A stretch of DNA of 64,000 bases from Isoetes taiwanensis (lineage: Eukaryota; Streptophyta; Lycopodiopsida; Isoetales; Isoetaceae): positions 7,589,333 through 7,653,332 of the forward strand of contig JAJEKV010000065.1 in NCBI GenBank assembly GCA_021234155.1, read 5' to 3'. The position numbers and the translations under genes are program-made. The notes under the pieces are model-generated. The model did no database searches, was not told where the DNA came from, and saw only the letters and a list, made by a program, of their open reading frames with translations. Shown here in pieces: positions 12,978-23,579 of the stretch. How positions within the stretch are numbered: the first letter of the stretch is position 1; each line of letters opens with the position of its first letter.

Positions 12978-13957
12978 TTATATTCGGGACCTACATATGG
13001 CATTAAAGGAGCGGTCATTACCATCTTTGACTTTCACACTAGTCATAATATATAATCGAGGGCCATAGGGGACCCGACTATTTTTAATCATGTCTTGCCT
13101 ACCCCAATATGTAAATTGCTCCCCATAAATAATTGGCTTGCCTCTAGGCCATGCATTGAATTTCTTCACGATCTTTATCGTAAAGAAATTTTGGACCAAA
13201 TGGACTAGTGAAGGTGGAAGATTATTTTTCTTCGACATGATCTAGTACATTTCAATTTTGATGAACATTGTCATTCCCTCCAATCTTGGCAGCGGCCATT
13301 GCACGGCGAGTTCTATCACGTAATGGGATACTCTTTGAGGAAGTTGATGGCTTTTTTTTTTTGTAGGGTTTTCTATGAGCATTCATAGTATCAACATCAT
13401 CTACTTCCAATGACAACATAACCCCAAAATCTATATCTTTTGCTTGAGCTCACTTCATTCTCAATTTCTTCTAACAAAATACAAGCAAACTAAGTTAAGA
13501 CATCGATTCAAGTACATGAGAGTAGTTGATTCGAGTTCATAAGATTCGTGTATTATACCTCGTTGGAATACCCCACATGTCGTCCGAAACCTTTGGATTT
13601 GTCGGGCATTCACCATATTTCTCAACATGGTCGAGGGGCGGTCTTTCTCATCCGTTTTATTTGTCCTTTGCACATCGAACAATTGCAATATAACCGCTCT
13701 GTCAAGTACAACTGCAAAAAAAAAAGTAACATCAAGATATAAAGTTAACTAATCATTCGAAACATGTTTATGGTACATACATCGGCGGCATTCATTTCAT
13801 GCACACCACCCCAGCCTCTAGGAAGACTAGGTCCACTGGGTCTAATTGGACTATTTGTGGCAATTGTTGGGGTAACATTCTTGCGCAAGTCGCCATGTAA
13901 CTTTCTCAAAGCTTTCTGTCTCACTTTACGTTCAAATTCCTTCTGACGTTCGTCCAT
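12978..13957 (-). pseudogene. Unidentified coding-like region upstream of the transposase
   Basis: Three minus-strand stretches look protein-like. One at 13957-13745 is lysine/arginine rich (EFERKVRQKALRKLHGDL), one runs from about 13390 to 13250, and one lies at 13238-12978 (FNAWPRGKPIIYGEQFTYWG). They could be exons of the element's second gene or an N-terminal extension of the transposase. I recognise no family. 12300-12970 and 14000-14430 hold no gene that I can support. Confidence 0.3.
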
Positions 13958-14429
13958 GTTGTTTTTCTAGTAAACAATAAAAATATTAATAAAAAACCAT
14001 GTAATAATATAATAAATATAAATATCCATGTTTTTTTCATGATTTTATCAAATGTTTATTCTTAAGATGCCTGAACCCGATACATCTAGTCCTCTCCATT
14101 TGAAATGGAGTCGACCAGTACCTTATATTCACGCAACCTTTCAAATCTTTTGTAATCTATGAAGATTGAAACTTACGTTACGAGGTGCATAAACCCGATA
14201 CATTTAGTCTTCTCCATTAGGGATGGAACCGACCCGATTACCTTGATCATGCATCCCTCAAGTTTTTTAACATACTTTCAAGATTCAATCTTCTAATCTA
14301 TTAGCATTTGGAGGTGTTTAACTCTAACACAAAGATTAAAGCAGAGATCTTACCTTATGAAGACCCGCAGGCGCAAAAAAAAATCGAAACAAGCGAGTGA
14401 AAATAACAAGTAAATAACCCGGCGGCGGG

Positions 14430-14625
14430 TTCCGCCATATATGGCGTCGTTTATCGGCGTGCGTGGTAACGTCGTTTAACGATGCCAAAGGCGGCGTCGT
14501 CGACACCTAGGCATGCCACATCAGCTGCGGCCGTCGATGCCCCCTCATATGCCACGTCGGATGATCATAGCGTCGTTTAACGGCGTCAAATGATCATAAC
14601 GTCGTTAAGCGACCAAGCGTGATTG
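14430..14625. repeat. Right inner subterminal repeat block of the CACTA element
   Basis: Copies of CGTCGTTTAACGGCGT and CGTCGTTAAGCG variants, the same family as the left block, about 1 kb inside the right terminus. Confidence 0.75.
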
Positions 14626-15194
14626 TTTAACATAATGAATGCTAAAACAACATACAATACAAATAACACAAATAAATAAAAATCTTGATTGTTCCCATTC
14701 ATAAAATAAGCTTATACAACGACAACACAAATAGATAAAAAACTTATTGTTTCCATTCATAAAAAAAAAAAGCATACATTACTTATGTCCATCCGAGGGA
14801 GGCGTGACAGTTTGATGCAACCATTTGCATCATTATGCGCACCATTAATGTCGTTTTCTCTTTGTTTGGCTCGGTGAGCCATTCTACCGATCGTTCCCCG
14901 CATGGAGCGCCGGATGTTAGTGCAATCGAAGCTCCTTTTCACTCATCTTTGCCCACGATGGTGAAGGAGGGTTTCGGCCAGGAGAAAGCGAGGGGGTTCT
15001 TTGGAGTTGTCTTCCCTTGGAGGAGGAGGATTCTTGCTAGAAGGAACATATCGCGCAAAGGTGATCTTCAATTTGGGACCATTATAGCAAGATAGGGAAG
15101 AACACTCAAAAAATAAGAATAACGGCAAAGACTCGATGGATCCACTTATAGCGTGGATGTAGGGTTAGGGTTAGGGTTTTATTTGGCAAAAAAA

Positions 15195-15645
15195 AAAAAA
15201 AAATCCTCGTGTCACGTCGTTTAACGGCGTTTAAAGTGGCGTGTCTTGACATTATAAAGGCGAGCCGGCAGCACCGGCACCATGCCCACATGACGGGCGT
15301 GACCACGTCGGCGTTTTGCAACGTCGTTCAACGGCGGCCGCGGCGGGGCGTCTTGTGTAGCGGCCCAAACAACAACTTTTGCCCATTTCCACGCATGACG
15401 GTAGCGGCGCCGCCTTCGTGGAAACGTCGTTGAACGACGTTTAGGCCGACGTGTTTGACACGCAGCTTGAGCCTGGTGGCGCCGGTACCCATGCCACGCA
15501 GGCAAATCCGACACGTCAGCCCTGATGACCGTCGTTGAACGACCTCGAAACGACGTTGTCGTCGTTGAACGACGATGTCGTCGATCAACGACGATGACCC
15601 GTCGTTCATCGACGACCCGACGTCGTTGGACGTCGACGATCCCTT
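15195..15645. repeat. Right outer subterminal repeat block of the CACTA element
   Basis: Dense motifs including the fully palindromic CGTCGTTGAACGACG, directly inside the right terminus. Long apparent open frames on both strands here are produced by the repeats and are not genes. Confidence 0.8.
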
Positions 15646-15651
15646 GTAGTG

Positions 15652-16904
15652 AACCAAGAATCAATGCTAGATCAAAACATATTGAGATCCAGTACCACTT
15701 TGTACGAAAAAAGATTCTTGTGACGGAAGACATGGTAGCAGATTTTCTTACAAAACGTCTACCAAAAGACAAATTCGTTTTATGCAGACAAAGCCTGAAC
15801 ATAGAAGATTGTCTGATAGGCATCGGATAAGAGGGAGTGTTAACGAATGGGATTCCCCAAGTTATCGTGCACGCAAAACCGAATCATGCATTCGCCACAT
15901 TATCCATAAGCCACATAATTTGGTCCACCTCATTGATCCATATCTCCAATGGCCATGTCCTTTCCCAAAGAGACATGCCCTCATGACTTTTCATATACTC
16001 TTTCACTGCTTACATAAATTGTCCTATTTTCCATATTTCAATACAGTTCAACTCAAGCATTGCACGACTAGGAGGGAGCCCTTCCAGTCTGCTGCTACTG
16101 TCTCTCAAGGCAGTTCTATATTCTCAAATTCATACATGAATATATGATTCCAAAATCTATTCAATTTTGTATGATTATATAAGATTCTCGTTTTCTGCCA
16201 TATGCATCATATTTAATTTCAGGATGAAGCGACTAGATCTGACTCATGATTTATCTTCCATAGGATGTTATTTCAATATTTAGATTCATAATTCATTTGT
16301 GCCATCTACAAAGCATAAATTCCAATACAACACAATTAATTCTCATGCTCGGACAATCGAACACACCTAACAACAACAATTTCGCTACATTCGCAACTTT
16401 TCCGTTCCTCGCAATATGACACTACTCATGCCCGGCACCGTTACCATATAAATTGAAGCAAAAACTATAATAAAATGCATACCCACATCTTGCAAGACAC
16501 ACCCATTATGCAAATGACACAAGGAAGTTTATTAAAGTATAAAATCCAACAAATAGCTGTAGTCTAAATGGGAAACCGCAAAGATGATAGCGCAAAAAGG
16601 GTTATTACAAATGGAGTTTTAACGGACTTATACAACTTTTTTTTTTGTGTAGTTATCACACCAAACAACAAATTGTTTACCGACGGAATCGATACCGCCT
16701 ACCTTAACTTAAATCGTTGATGCCATTTGGAAAAGTGTTAAGACATCTTGACTCGGTGGGCCGAAAATCTTGGAAGGAGAAATGCCTTTTCGCTAATAAA
16801 GATTTTAGATCAGCTTTTAAGATGAAGACACGATCAAACAATGAAGGATCGACCCTTTTCGGCCATCACGCCAAGTAATCTATACCAATGGTAAAGGTAG
16901 GCCG
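15652..16904. repeat. Array unit 1, right piece
   Basis: Resumes after the CACTA insertion with AACCAAGAATC. It contains the copia polymerase tail (to about 15830), the LTR start, and the antisense kinase-gene exon fragment up to the junction near 16904. CTG/CAG sites are better preserved than in most later units. Confidence 0.9.
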
Positions 16905-17440
16905 CACAACCAATGGTAATGGTAATGCACAAGTTGCATAAGCATGGCAACACAACCAAGAATCAATGCTAGATCAAAACATATTGAGATCCAGTACCAC
17001 TTTGTACGAAAAAAGATTCTTGTGACGGAAGACATGGTAGCAGATTTTCTTACAAAACGTCTACCAAAAGACAAATTTGTTTTATGCAGACAAAGCCTGA
17101 ACATAGAAGATTGTGTGATAGGCATCGGATAAGAGGGAGTGTTAACAGAATGGGATTCCCCAAGTTATACGTGCCTGCAAACCGTCTGTGTAGTTATCAC
17201 ACCAAACAACAAATTGTTTCGACAGATCTGATACCGCCTACCTTAACTTAAATCGTTGATGCCATTTGGAAAAGTGTTAAGACATCTTGACTCTGGTGGA
17301 CGAAAATCTTGGAAGGAGAAATGCCTTTCGCTAATAAAGATTTTAGATCAGCTTTTAAGATGAAGACACGATCAAACAATGAAGGATCGACCCTTTCGAC
17401 CGCTGCCAAGTAATCTATACCAATGGTAAAGGTAGGCCGC
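16905..17440. repeat. Array unit 2, internally deleted
   Basis: The copia tail and LTR start are present to about 17185 (CCTGCAAACCGTC), then the sequence jumps to TGTGTAGTTATCACACC. This removes about 770 bp of LTR and flank and joins directly to the antisense kinase-gene fragment. It is the only short unit. Confidence 0.9.
17248..17440 (-). pseudogene. Best array copy of the kinase-like gene's last exon
   Basis: Minus-strand frame open from about 17440 to a stop at 17248, encoding the same C-terminus as the neighbouring gene (FTIGIDYLAAVERVDPSLF and SQDVLTLFQMASTI). It differs from the source copy at only a few residues. Every array unit carries this piece, always truncated at the same point, with no start codon or promoter of its own. 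It marks the right edge of the amplified unit. Confidence 0.85.
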
Positions 17441-17667
17441 ACAACCAATGGTAATGGTAATGCACAAGTTGCATAAGCATGGCAACACAACCAAGAATCA
17501 ATGCTAGATCAAAACATATTGAGATCCAGTACCACTTTGTACGAAAAACGATTCTTGTGACGGAAGACATGGTAGCAGATTTTCTTACAAAACGTCTACC
17601 AAAAGACAAATTCGTTTTATGCAGACAAAGCCTGAACATAGAAGATTGTCTGATAGGCATCGGATAA
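17441..17667 (+). pseudogene. Copia RNase H C-terminal fragment with polypurine tract (representative copy)
   Basis: Plus strand encodes the end of a Ty1/copia polyprotein: ARSKHIEIQYHFVRK, TEDMVADFLTKRLPKDKF, then a stop. This is followed at once by the purine tract AAGAGGGAG and the LTR start TGTTAACAG. The motifs ARSKHIEI and TEDMVADxLTKxLP are diagnostic of the copia RNase H tail. Only about 75 residues remain and the rest of the polymerase is absent. Equivalent pieces begin each unit, with progressively more indels in the units between 30.5 and 42.7 kb. Confidence 0.9.
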
Positions 17668-17754
17668 GAGGGAGTGTTAACAGAATGGGATTCCCCAAGT
17701 TATACGTGCCTGCAAACCGTCATGCATTCTGCCACATTATCCATAAGCCACATA

Positions 17755-17759
17755 AGCTG
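17755..17759. repeat. Target site duplication of the gypsy element (left)
   Basis: AGCTG here and at 29524-29528. Uninterrupted units have a single AGCTG between CACATA and GTCCACC. Confidence 0.95.
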
Positions 17760-18329
17760 TGTTTGGGGTCTGGGTTCGGGAACTCCTGCAAGACAGCCCT
17801 CTGTGAGAACCCTTGGATCTAACAGGAGAATCCGTGGGGACTATGTCACGCGGGATTTGCAAGAAAAGAACAAGAAGAAGAAAACGGAACAGAAAAGAAC
17901 AATGAGAGGAAAATGATATGCTTCTTTGATATCAATGATGAACATACATGAGCTCTACTTAATCGAGAGAAGACCTAAGAGAGACAAGACTCAAAAACTC
18001 ATCTAGCCCTCATATGCTAGCTCTACTCATATATATAGTACAATGGCCTTTGGCCCAATATAGACACTCGACCGATCTCGGTGCGACTCACGGAAGGAGG
18101 CCCGATTTTGAGGAATGTTGGCGGTGCCTCTTGAAGTGCCTAGAATCGCCGGGGGCCGACGGCCGGTGGCGACCCCTCACTTGTCCGAAGGCGGCCTCTT
18201 GATAAGCTGCTTTGCTTGGTCTTCTGCGGGGCCTTGGATGGCTGACCCGTGGTTGACTGCGGATCCTTGAGCTTGACCTGGTCCGTCGTATGCATGAATA
18301 GTCCTGTACCAGGAGGCACAGGACTAACA
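17760..18329 (-). repeat. Gypsy 3' LTR
   Basis: Starts TG, ends CA, and is preceded on the minus strand by a G-rich polypurine tract. It contains TCATATATATAGTAC near 18030, a possible TATA region. The accessory frame appears to run from the internal region into this LTR. Confidence 0.95.
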
Positions 18330-18342
18330 CTCCCCCCCACCA
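18330..18342 (-). promoter_or_regulatory. Polypurine tract of the gypsy element
   Basis: On the minus strand GGTGGGGGGGAG abuts the 3' LTR start TGTTAGTCC, the expected position of the plus-strand primer. Confidence 0.85.
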
Positions 18343-21323
18343 AACGACACTCCGGGTGAAGAAAAGGAGGAAGTGTCTCTGAGGGCGGGAAGCCCTCAGT
18401 CTGAAAGTGATCCTCACGGGAGTGAGGACGGGCACCATTATGGTAACTGCTAATGAGATCCTGGCGTTTTTGAAGAGCAGGAGGAGTGTTGAGCCCAGGG
18501 GCAGGATCGGCGTCAATGAGAAAATGAGAGCGCACCATGTCTTCAAGGGCCGCATGGGCTTCAGAAGAAACAAACTGGCACTCCATGAGGAGGCAAGTCT
18601 GGAGACCGAAAGCACTGACGCTGGCATTCGGATTGCAGTAAAAGATGGGACGCTGCCGATTTGAGGAGCTGACCAGGAGGCTCTTGAGAGCAGCACAGAA
18701 ACCCGCCTGACGGTGGACTGAAGGGTCAGGGGAGGTGGCAGCATGCTGCAAGAAGGTGTCGAGGCCATAAATGGCATCCTCGGGTCGTTGCCAACCACGC
18801 GCATTGGCAATATAAATCTAGGTTTCAGTAGTGTCTAAGGTGGCATTATCCTCCCAAGCGGATCGTCTGACGAAGCGGGGATCCCACCGGAGATCCGTCG
18901 AGATTTGAGGCGGAGTGGATCCCGCGTGGCCATCCATGACCTTGGTCCAGAAGGGAAGACGCCAATCAGAAGTAAGAAACCTGGGGCGTGGAGGGGCACC
19001 CAGAGAAGCATACCGGAGAGGGAGCCGGGCGTAGGGCGGGGCGGGCCGAGCCTGCCAAGCCCCCACCACCGACAAGGGCGGGATCTAGAGCCTTGCACCA
19101 ACGATCCCACTCTGGGGGAGGGGAGTCGAGAGTAAACAGGAGGGCTATCCCAACCCGTGGGAACTGTCTTGCTATCCAGAAGAGCACGCAGTTGATTGTA
19201 ACCGGCCAGGTGCTGCATGTAAACTTGTGCAAAGGGAAGATCCTCGGGATGTCCCAGATACTTCCTTATTTGTTGCGGTATCCTTAAGCCTTGCCGAGAG
19301 GCAAATGATGAGCAAGCTCGGCATGTACTCTTGATGAAGAGCATGTGTAATACGGTCATGATTAGACAGATAGGGGTTGTTATCCAAAAGCAACCATTGA
19401 AGTGTGGGGTCACCCTGAAAGTTCTGATGTGGCCCATCTCGAAATTTGTCCTGTGTATCTGCCAGATAGAAATCATGAAAAATGTATGCCATTGGCTGAA
19501 CAACTCTGAAGATGATCATATCCGGATCGTCGCAGTGAATGAGATCAAAGACTAAAAGGGCACAAAATAAACCTTTGTCTTCAACAGAGAGTTCAGGCCA
19601 GATCCGAAGAAAATCCTGCGTGCGCAGGGGAACATCAACGGGACCATCAGCCGTATGCCACTTCAGAAGAAAGAGGTGGCGGCGGGCAACCACATAATCC
19701 AGATAACTGGAAGGAATAGGGTAGTCAACAGGCAGGTTGAGAGCAATGGTAATGTAGCCTTCAAGTTTTTGTCCGAGCCTCACGCCACAATGAATAGTTT
19801 GCAATAGCCGTTGTTCGAGGTCACGGATCCCGTGGTCATTTTCAAAGGCGGTTCCGGTCACGGACCCGTTTCGAGAAGTGTTAACTTTGTGAGGAGGCTT
19901 GCCGGGGGCATTGAGTTTAGGGCGGCAATCTCGCGTCATCAAGAAGTTTACGTTTTCGAACCTCCGTAAGCTGATCTTGGAGGGTTGTTAGCTGAGAAGT
20001 CTGCGTGGAGAGCTGAGCCGTCAAAGAGGCAATCTGAGCGTCACGCTCTGTAAGGTGTTGAACTTGAGTACTGTAATTTTCACAAAGCTCGGAGTACAAA
20101 GCGTTGAGTTTAGCAATATCTTTCTCCTTGTCACTAAGGAGGGTGTCTTTGGACTTGTGTTGCTCCAATAAGGCCTGAAGTTCGGATTGAAGCTGAGCCT
20201 GTTGATCTGCAAGTAGGCTGGTCTGATCCCGTGCACTTTTTGAGATCTATGCGGGCCTGTAAGAGAGCCCCATGCTTTTCTTGAAGTTGGGCTTCCAAAG
20301 TTTGAACTTGTGCAGTTGCAGCTTGAAGGTTACGGTCAACCACATCTGAGGCCGTCAGGGCCGTGTGAACCCCATTCATAAGAGCTTCTTGGGATTCTTG
20401 TAACTTTAGAACAGCAGCTTGAGCATCCTGCTGATACTGATACAACAGCTGACGAGGGTGCTGTGGTGGTGGAGCCGGCTGTTGCCTTGTTTGTGACGTT
20501 TGGGACACATGATGAGGACTAGAGTGCTTGGTTTACGAGAGGAGGAGGATGCGGTGACATGCGTGTGTTGAAGGTTGACATGACCAGAAGAAGAAGGGCG
20601 GGAAGTGCCAACTTGATGAGTCTTAGGAAGGGACTGCTGAGTGGAATTTTGAGAATGAGAGTTTGTGGGAGGAAAGTAATGACAGATGAGGGCTTGAAGA
20701 TGGCCTCCCACAGAAGTTTCAGAGGGAGAAGTGGCAGCCCGAAGACGGTCTACTTCTTGGAGAAGACGGTAGAACAGCAATTGGGGCCAATCAATGTGGT
20801 GGGTTGAGCGAGTAGCAGTGACTACGATATTATAGAAAGGTTTATTGATATGGGTGTTCTTGATAGAATACCCAAGGTACTTTCATACCCTAATGTAAAC
20901 TTAACAAAAGTTTCATGGGGCTTGTCAATATTTGTGAGGCGATGCACGTTTGCATGATAAGCAGGTGCACCAAACTTAGTGACATCAAGATCCTGTATGG
21001 CAGACCAAGATAAACAAGGGGTTTGCAAAGGAATATGGAATACCTCGGAAATTAGGGGGTTGAGTGCCATTTGAAATGGTGGTGCCATCGACCAACCGTG
21101 GTGTATCCATGCTTGCCGCTGACGATGTTAGCGATGAACCGCCTTTAACCGGGTCGATTTGGAGCCGGAAGTTCCATTTGAGAGAATTCAGAGATTTTCG
21201 CTTTCGCGACGCTGCCAAGCCAACAAGGGCTTCACCGGAAAGTGGGCGTCAAGAAAGAGATGGACTCTAAAAGAGCCGCCCGGGAGCAAGAGCTTGAAGT
21301 GTAGAAAATTTTGGTGCAGCCAT
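18331..21323 (-). pseudogene. Large accessory coding region of the gypsy element, unknown function
   Basis: Between integrase and the 3' LTR the minus strand encodes about 900-1000 residues in a few shifted frames. A start is likely at 21323 (MAAPKFSTLQALAPG). Near 20850-20700 is a segment like plant transposon proteins (ATRSTHHIDWPQLLFYRLLQ). From about 20500 to 19930 there is a long coiled coil rich in Q/A/L (TAQLSTQTSQLTTLQDQL). From 19940 to 19300 lies a compact domain (LDYVVARRHLFLLKWHTADG, IWPELSVEDKGLFCALLVFD), then a further domain to about 18340. There is no signal peptide, transmembrane segment or retroviral envelope motif, so an env-like role is unsupported. It lies on the same strand as gag-pol. 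22140-22250 just upstream is AT-rich with TATA-like sequence and could hold a separate promoter. Confidence 0.7.
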
Positions 21324-22261
21324 GGCAAAGATTGGCGAAAAGAACGTTGATTCCAAGGCTGAGGGACGAAAGGAAAGAATCCGGAGGACGAAAAGCGCTT
21401 GAGAGACAAAAAGGTTTAGGGGGCGCAAAAGTTGGGCGAAGGGGGCATGATAAGGCGGGCCGCAAACCGCTGATGGTGCAGTGTCGAAAGATGCCAAGGA
21501 GGTGATTGAGAGGCAAAAATTTGGCTAAGTCCCCAATCAACAAAGGGAGAAGGAATGAACGGTGGAGATGAGGCGTGAGAGAATGATGGGATGTGATGTG
21601 GTGGCCAAAGGACACACATTAATGTTCCAGGCGTGAAAAGAAGGAATGGCATTTAATGTCAACAACTTCGAAGGTGGGATATCATTAAAAGGAATGTGTC
21701 GAGGAAGGTACCATGGCTAAATATATGGCGGGAGAAAAGATTCTCGGTTTAAGCTTGACCTTGCATTGCAAACATGTTGGCGATTTATGTGATTGGTCCA
21801 CGTCGACAAGGACTTCCTCAGTTGGCTATATAAGATGAACCGGGAGTAAACGAAGGCATCCGATGGCGCTCAGCATGGCTGCTGCTGGTTTGAACGAGGA
21901 CTGCACTATGCCCTGATCCTGTCGGGAGTGGATTACCGCAAGATGAATTATGCGGACCTCACGGCCGCCACAATCGTGGCGTGAGAATAGGCGGCTGGTG
22001 TGCGGGATGGCTGAACATCTCGACCGAAGACCAACGGGATGGAGGTGGTTCGCACCCATTTGGGATCGGGCGAGAACCTCTACCACATCCTGCGCATCAC
22101 CTCTGCTCCAAACCCGGAGTAGAGGGTTTTTCTTCTTAGGACTTAGTAGATAGGGCTCTGAGCCCGTTTTTGTATATAGGGCAGTGCCCATAGCGGAAAT
22201 AGCTGGGCTGCGCCCACATTTTGTAAAAAAATTCCACCTATAATATAAATATGCCGCTGGT

Positions 22262-23474
22262 TTAGTCACTATCTGTTGTGTGCGGTATGCGGAGCAAAGA
22301 TTTCAATGGATGTGCACCGCCCGTTGTATGAAATGTTTTGAGGCGAAAGCCATTAACCAGTGTAGGTAATGGAGTGCCATCTAACTCAGCCAGTTGAAAA
22401 ACGCTGGGTCGAACCACTTGAACAATTTGATAAGGGCCAAGCCAACGAAACTTAAGTTTACCCGGAAAAGTTTTGTACCGAGAATCATAAAGAAGAACCA
22501 AATCTCCTTCGTTGAATGTTTTTGTCTTCAGCCGTTTGTCATGTAAGGATTTTTGCAACTGTTGTCCATGAAGAACACGAATATAAGCATCTCTTCTAAG
22601 TTCATCCAACTGTTCCAATTGATAAACCCTTTCTTTGAGTGCAGCAGGCGGATTATGGGCAGTAGCCAGTTGAAAACGGAGTGTTGGAAGTATGTATTCA
22701 AACGGCATGAGAGCTTCTTGACCATAAACCAATTTGAAAGGGGTGTGACCTGTAGCTATTTTGAAACAAGTATTGTAAGCCCAAAGAACAGTAGGAAGTT
22801 TGTTTTGCCAATCAGTGCGAGAAGCATCACAAATTTTCTTGAGAATTGCGACCAGAGTTTTGTTTTGCTTTACGCCAAACCATTCCCTTGAGGATAGTAA
22901 GGTGTGCTCTTGTGATGATGTATCGAGGAGATAATCCGTCCGGCTCCTTGATGGTATGATTGATAAAATGGACACCACGATCAGCGACCAGCTCAGGTGG
23001 GGCGGCCGAATCGCGTGATGATTTGTTGATAGAGGACCTTGGGCAGGCCTTTTGGCGCGGTGTTGTGCGGAAGTGCGCAAGCTTCGCCCATTTGGTAAGC
23101 GTGGTCGGTGAGAACCAGAATGTAGCGAACGCGGGTGTGTGCCGGGGAGGATCGATGGGTCCCACAAAATCCATTCCCCATTTGCTGAAGGGAAGTGGCG
23201 TGGCGACCGGCGTCAAGGGAAGAGCGTCACGGGCCGTGGGCCGTCCCACACGCTGGCAAGCATCACACGTGCGGGCGTGGGCGTGAGCGTCTTTGAAGAG
23301 CGTGGGCCAAAAATAACCAGCAAGAAGGATTTTGCGTGCCGTAGTGTCACCATGAAAATGACCACCACCGAGCCCTTCATGGGCTTCTCGGACAATATCT
23401 GGGACCTCATGAGGGAGAACACAGCGTCGAAGGATGGTATCCTTACCCTTTTTGTAAAGATGGCCTGCAACCAT
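22262..23474 (-). pseudogene. Gypsy integrase
   Basis: The N-terminal zinc-binding HHCC pattern is complete (HEGLGGGHFHGD then CDACQRVG). The core begins with WGMDFVGP, whose Asp is the first catalytic residue; the second lies in VADRGVHF. The third (Glu) region near 22890 is frame-shifted. The C-terminal part is well preserved over about 200 residues and carries the GPY-type motif FRWLGPYQIVQV, ending at 22262 without a chromodomain. Two overlapping frames must be combined, so at least one shift lies near 22900-23170. Confidence 0.9.
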
Positions 23475-23579
23475 GGTGTAGTCACGGACCTCGCGGAGAA
23501 ATTGATGTCGACGGGATTGTCGCTTGGTTTGGAAGGCGTGGCGTCCTCTGGTGGAAGAGCGCCTGTGAGGAGATACTGT

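Larger units (their letters stand above)
4477..15651. mobile_element. CACTA (En/Spm) transposon, 11.2 kb, complete ends
   Basis: The left end reads CACTACAAAACC and the right end CCCTTGTAGTG, so the outer CACTACAA is inverted at both ends. The flanking 3 bp AAC (4474-4476 and 15652-15654) is duplicated: intact array units read CACAACCAAGAATC at this spot, while here one AAC is on each side of the element. A 3 bp duplication, CACTA termini, long GC-rich subterminal repeat blocks and a TNP2-type transposase together identify the superfamily. Coding remnants are mainly on the minus strand. The transposase is broken by stops and shifts, so the copy is probably immobile unless the breaks are sequencing errors. 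Confidence 0.95.
17441..17759. repeat. Array unit 3, left piece
   Basis: Copia tail and LTR start, interrupted at AGCTG by the gypsy element. It continues at 29529; the pieces total about 1310 bp. Confidence 0.9.

Noticed and set aside
15165-15182. GGGTTAGGGTTAGGG resembling telomere repeat
   Set aside because: Only two to three units, lies inside the CACTA element and is not the plant TTTAGGG telomere type; a chance or telo-box-like stretch.
15220-15830. 200-codon minus-strand frame
   Set aside because: It crosses the CACTA terminus and subterminal repeats into the antisense of the copia fragment; no coherent protein.
18331-21323. Gypsy accessory region as an envelope gene
   Set aside because: No signal peptide, transmembrane segment, cleavage site or fusion-like motif; instead a long coiled coil and soluble-looking domains.
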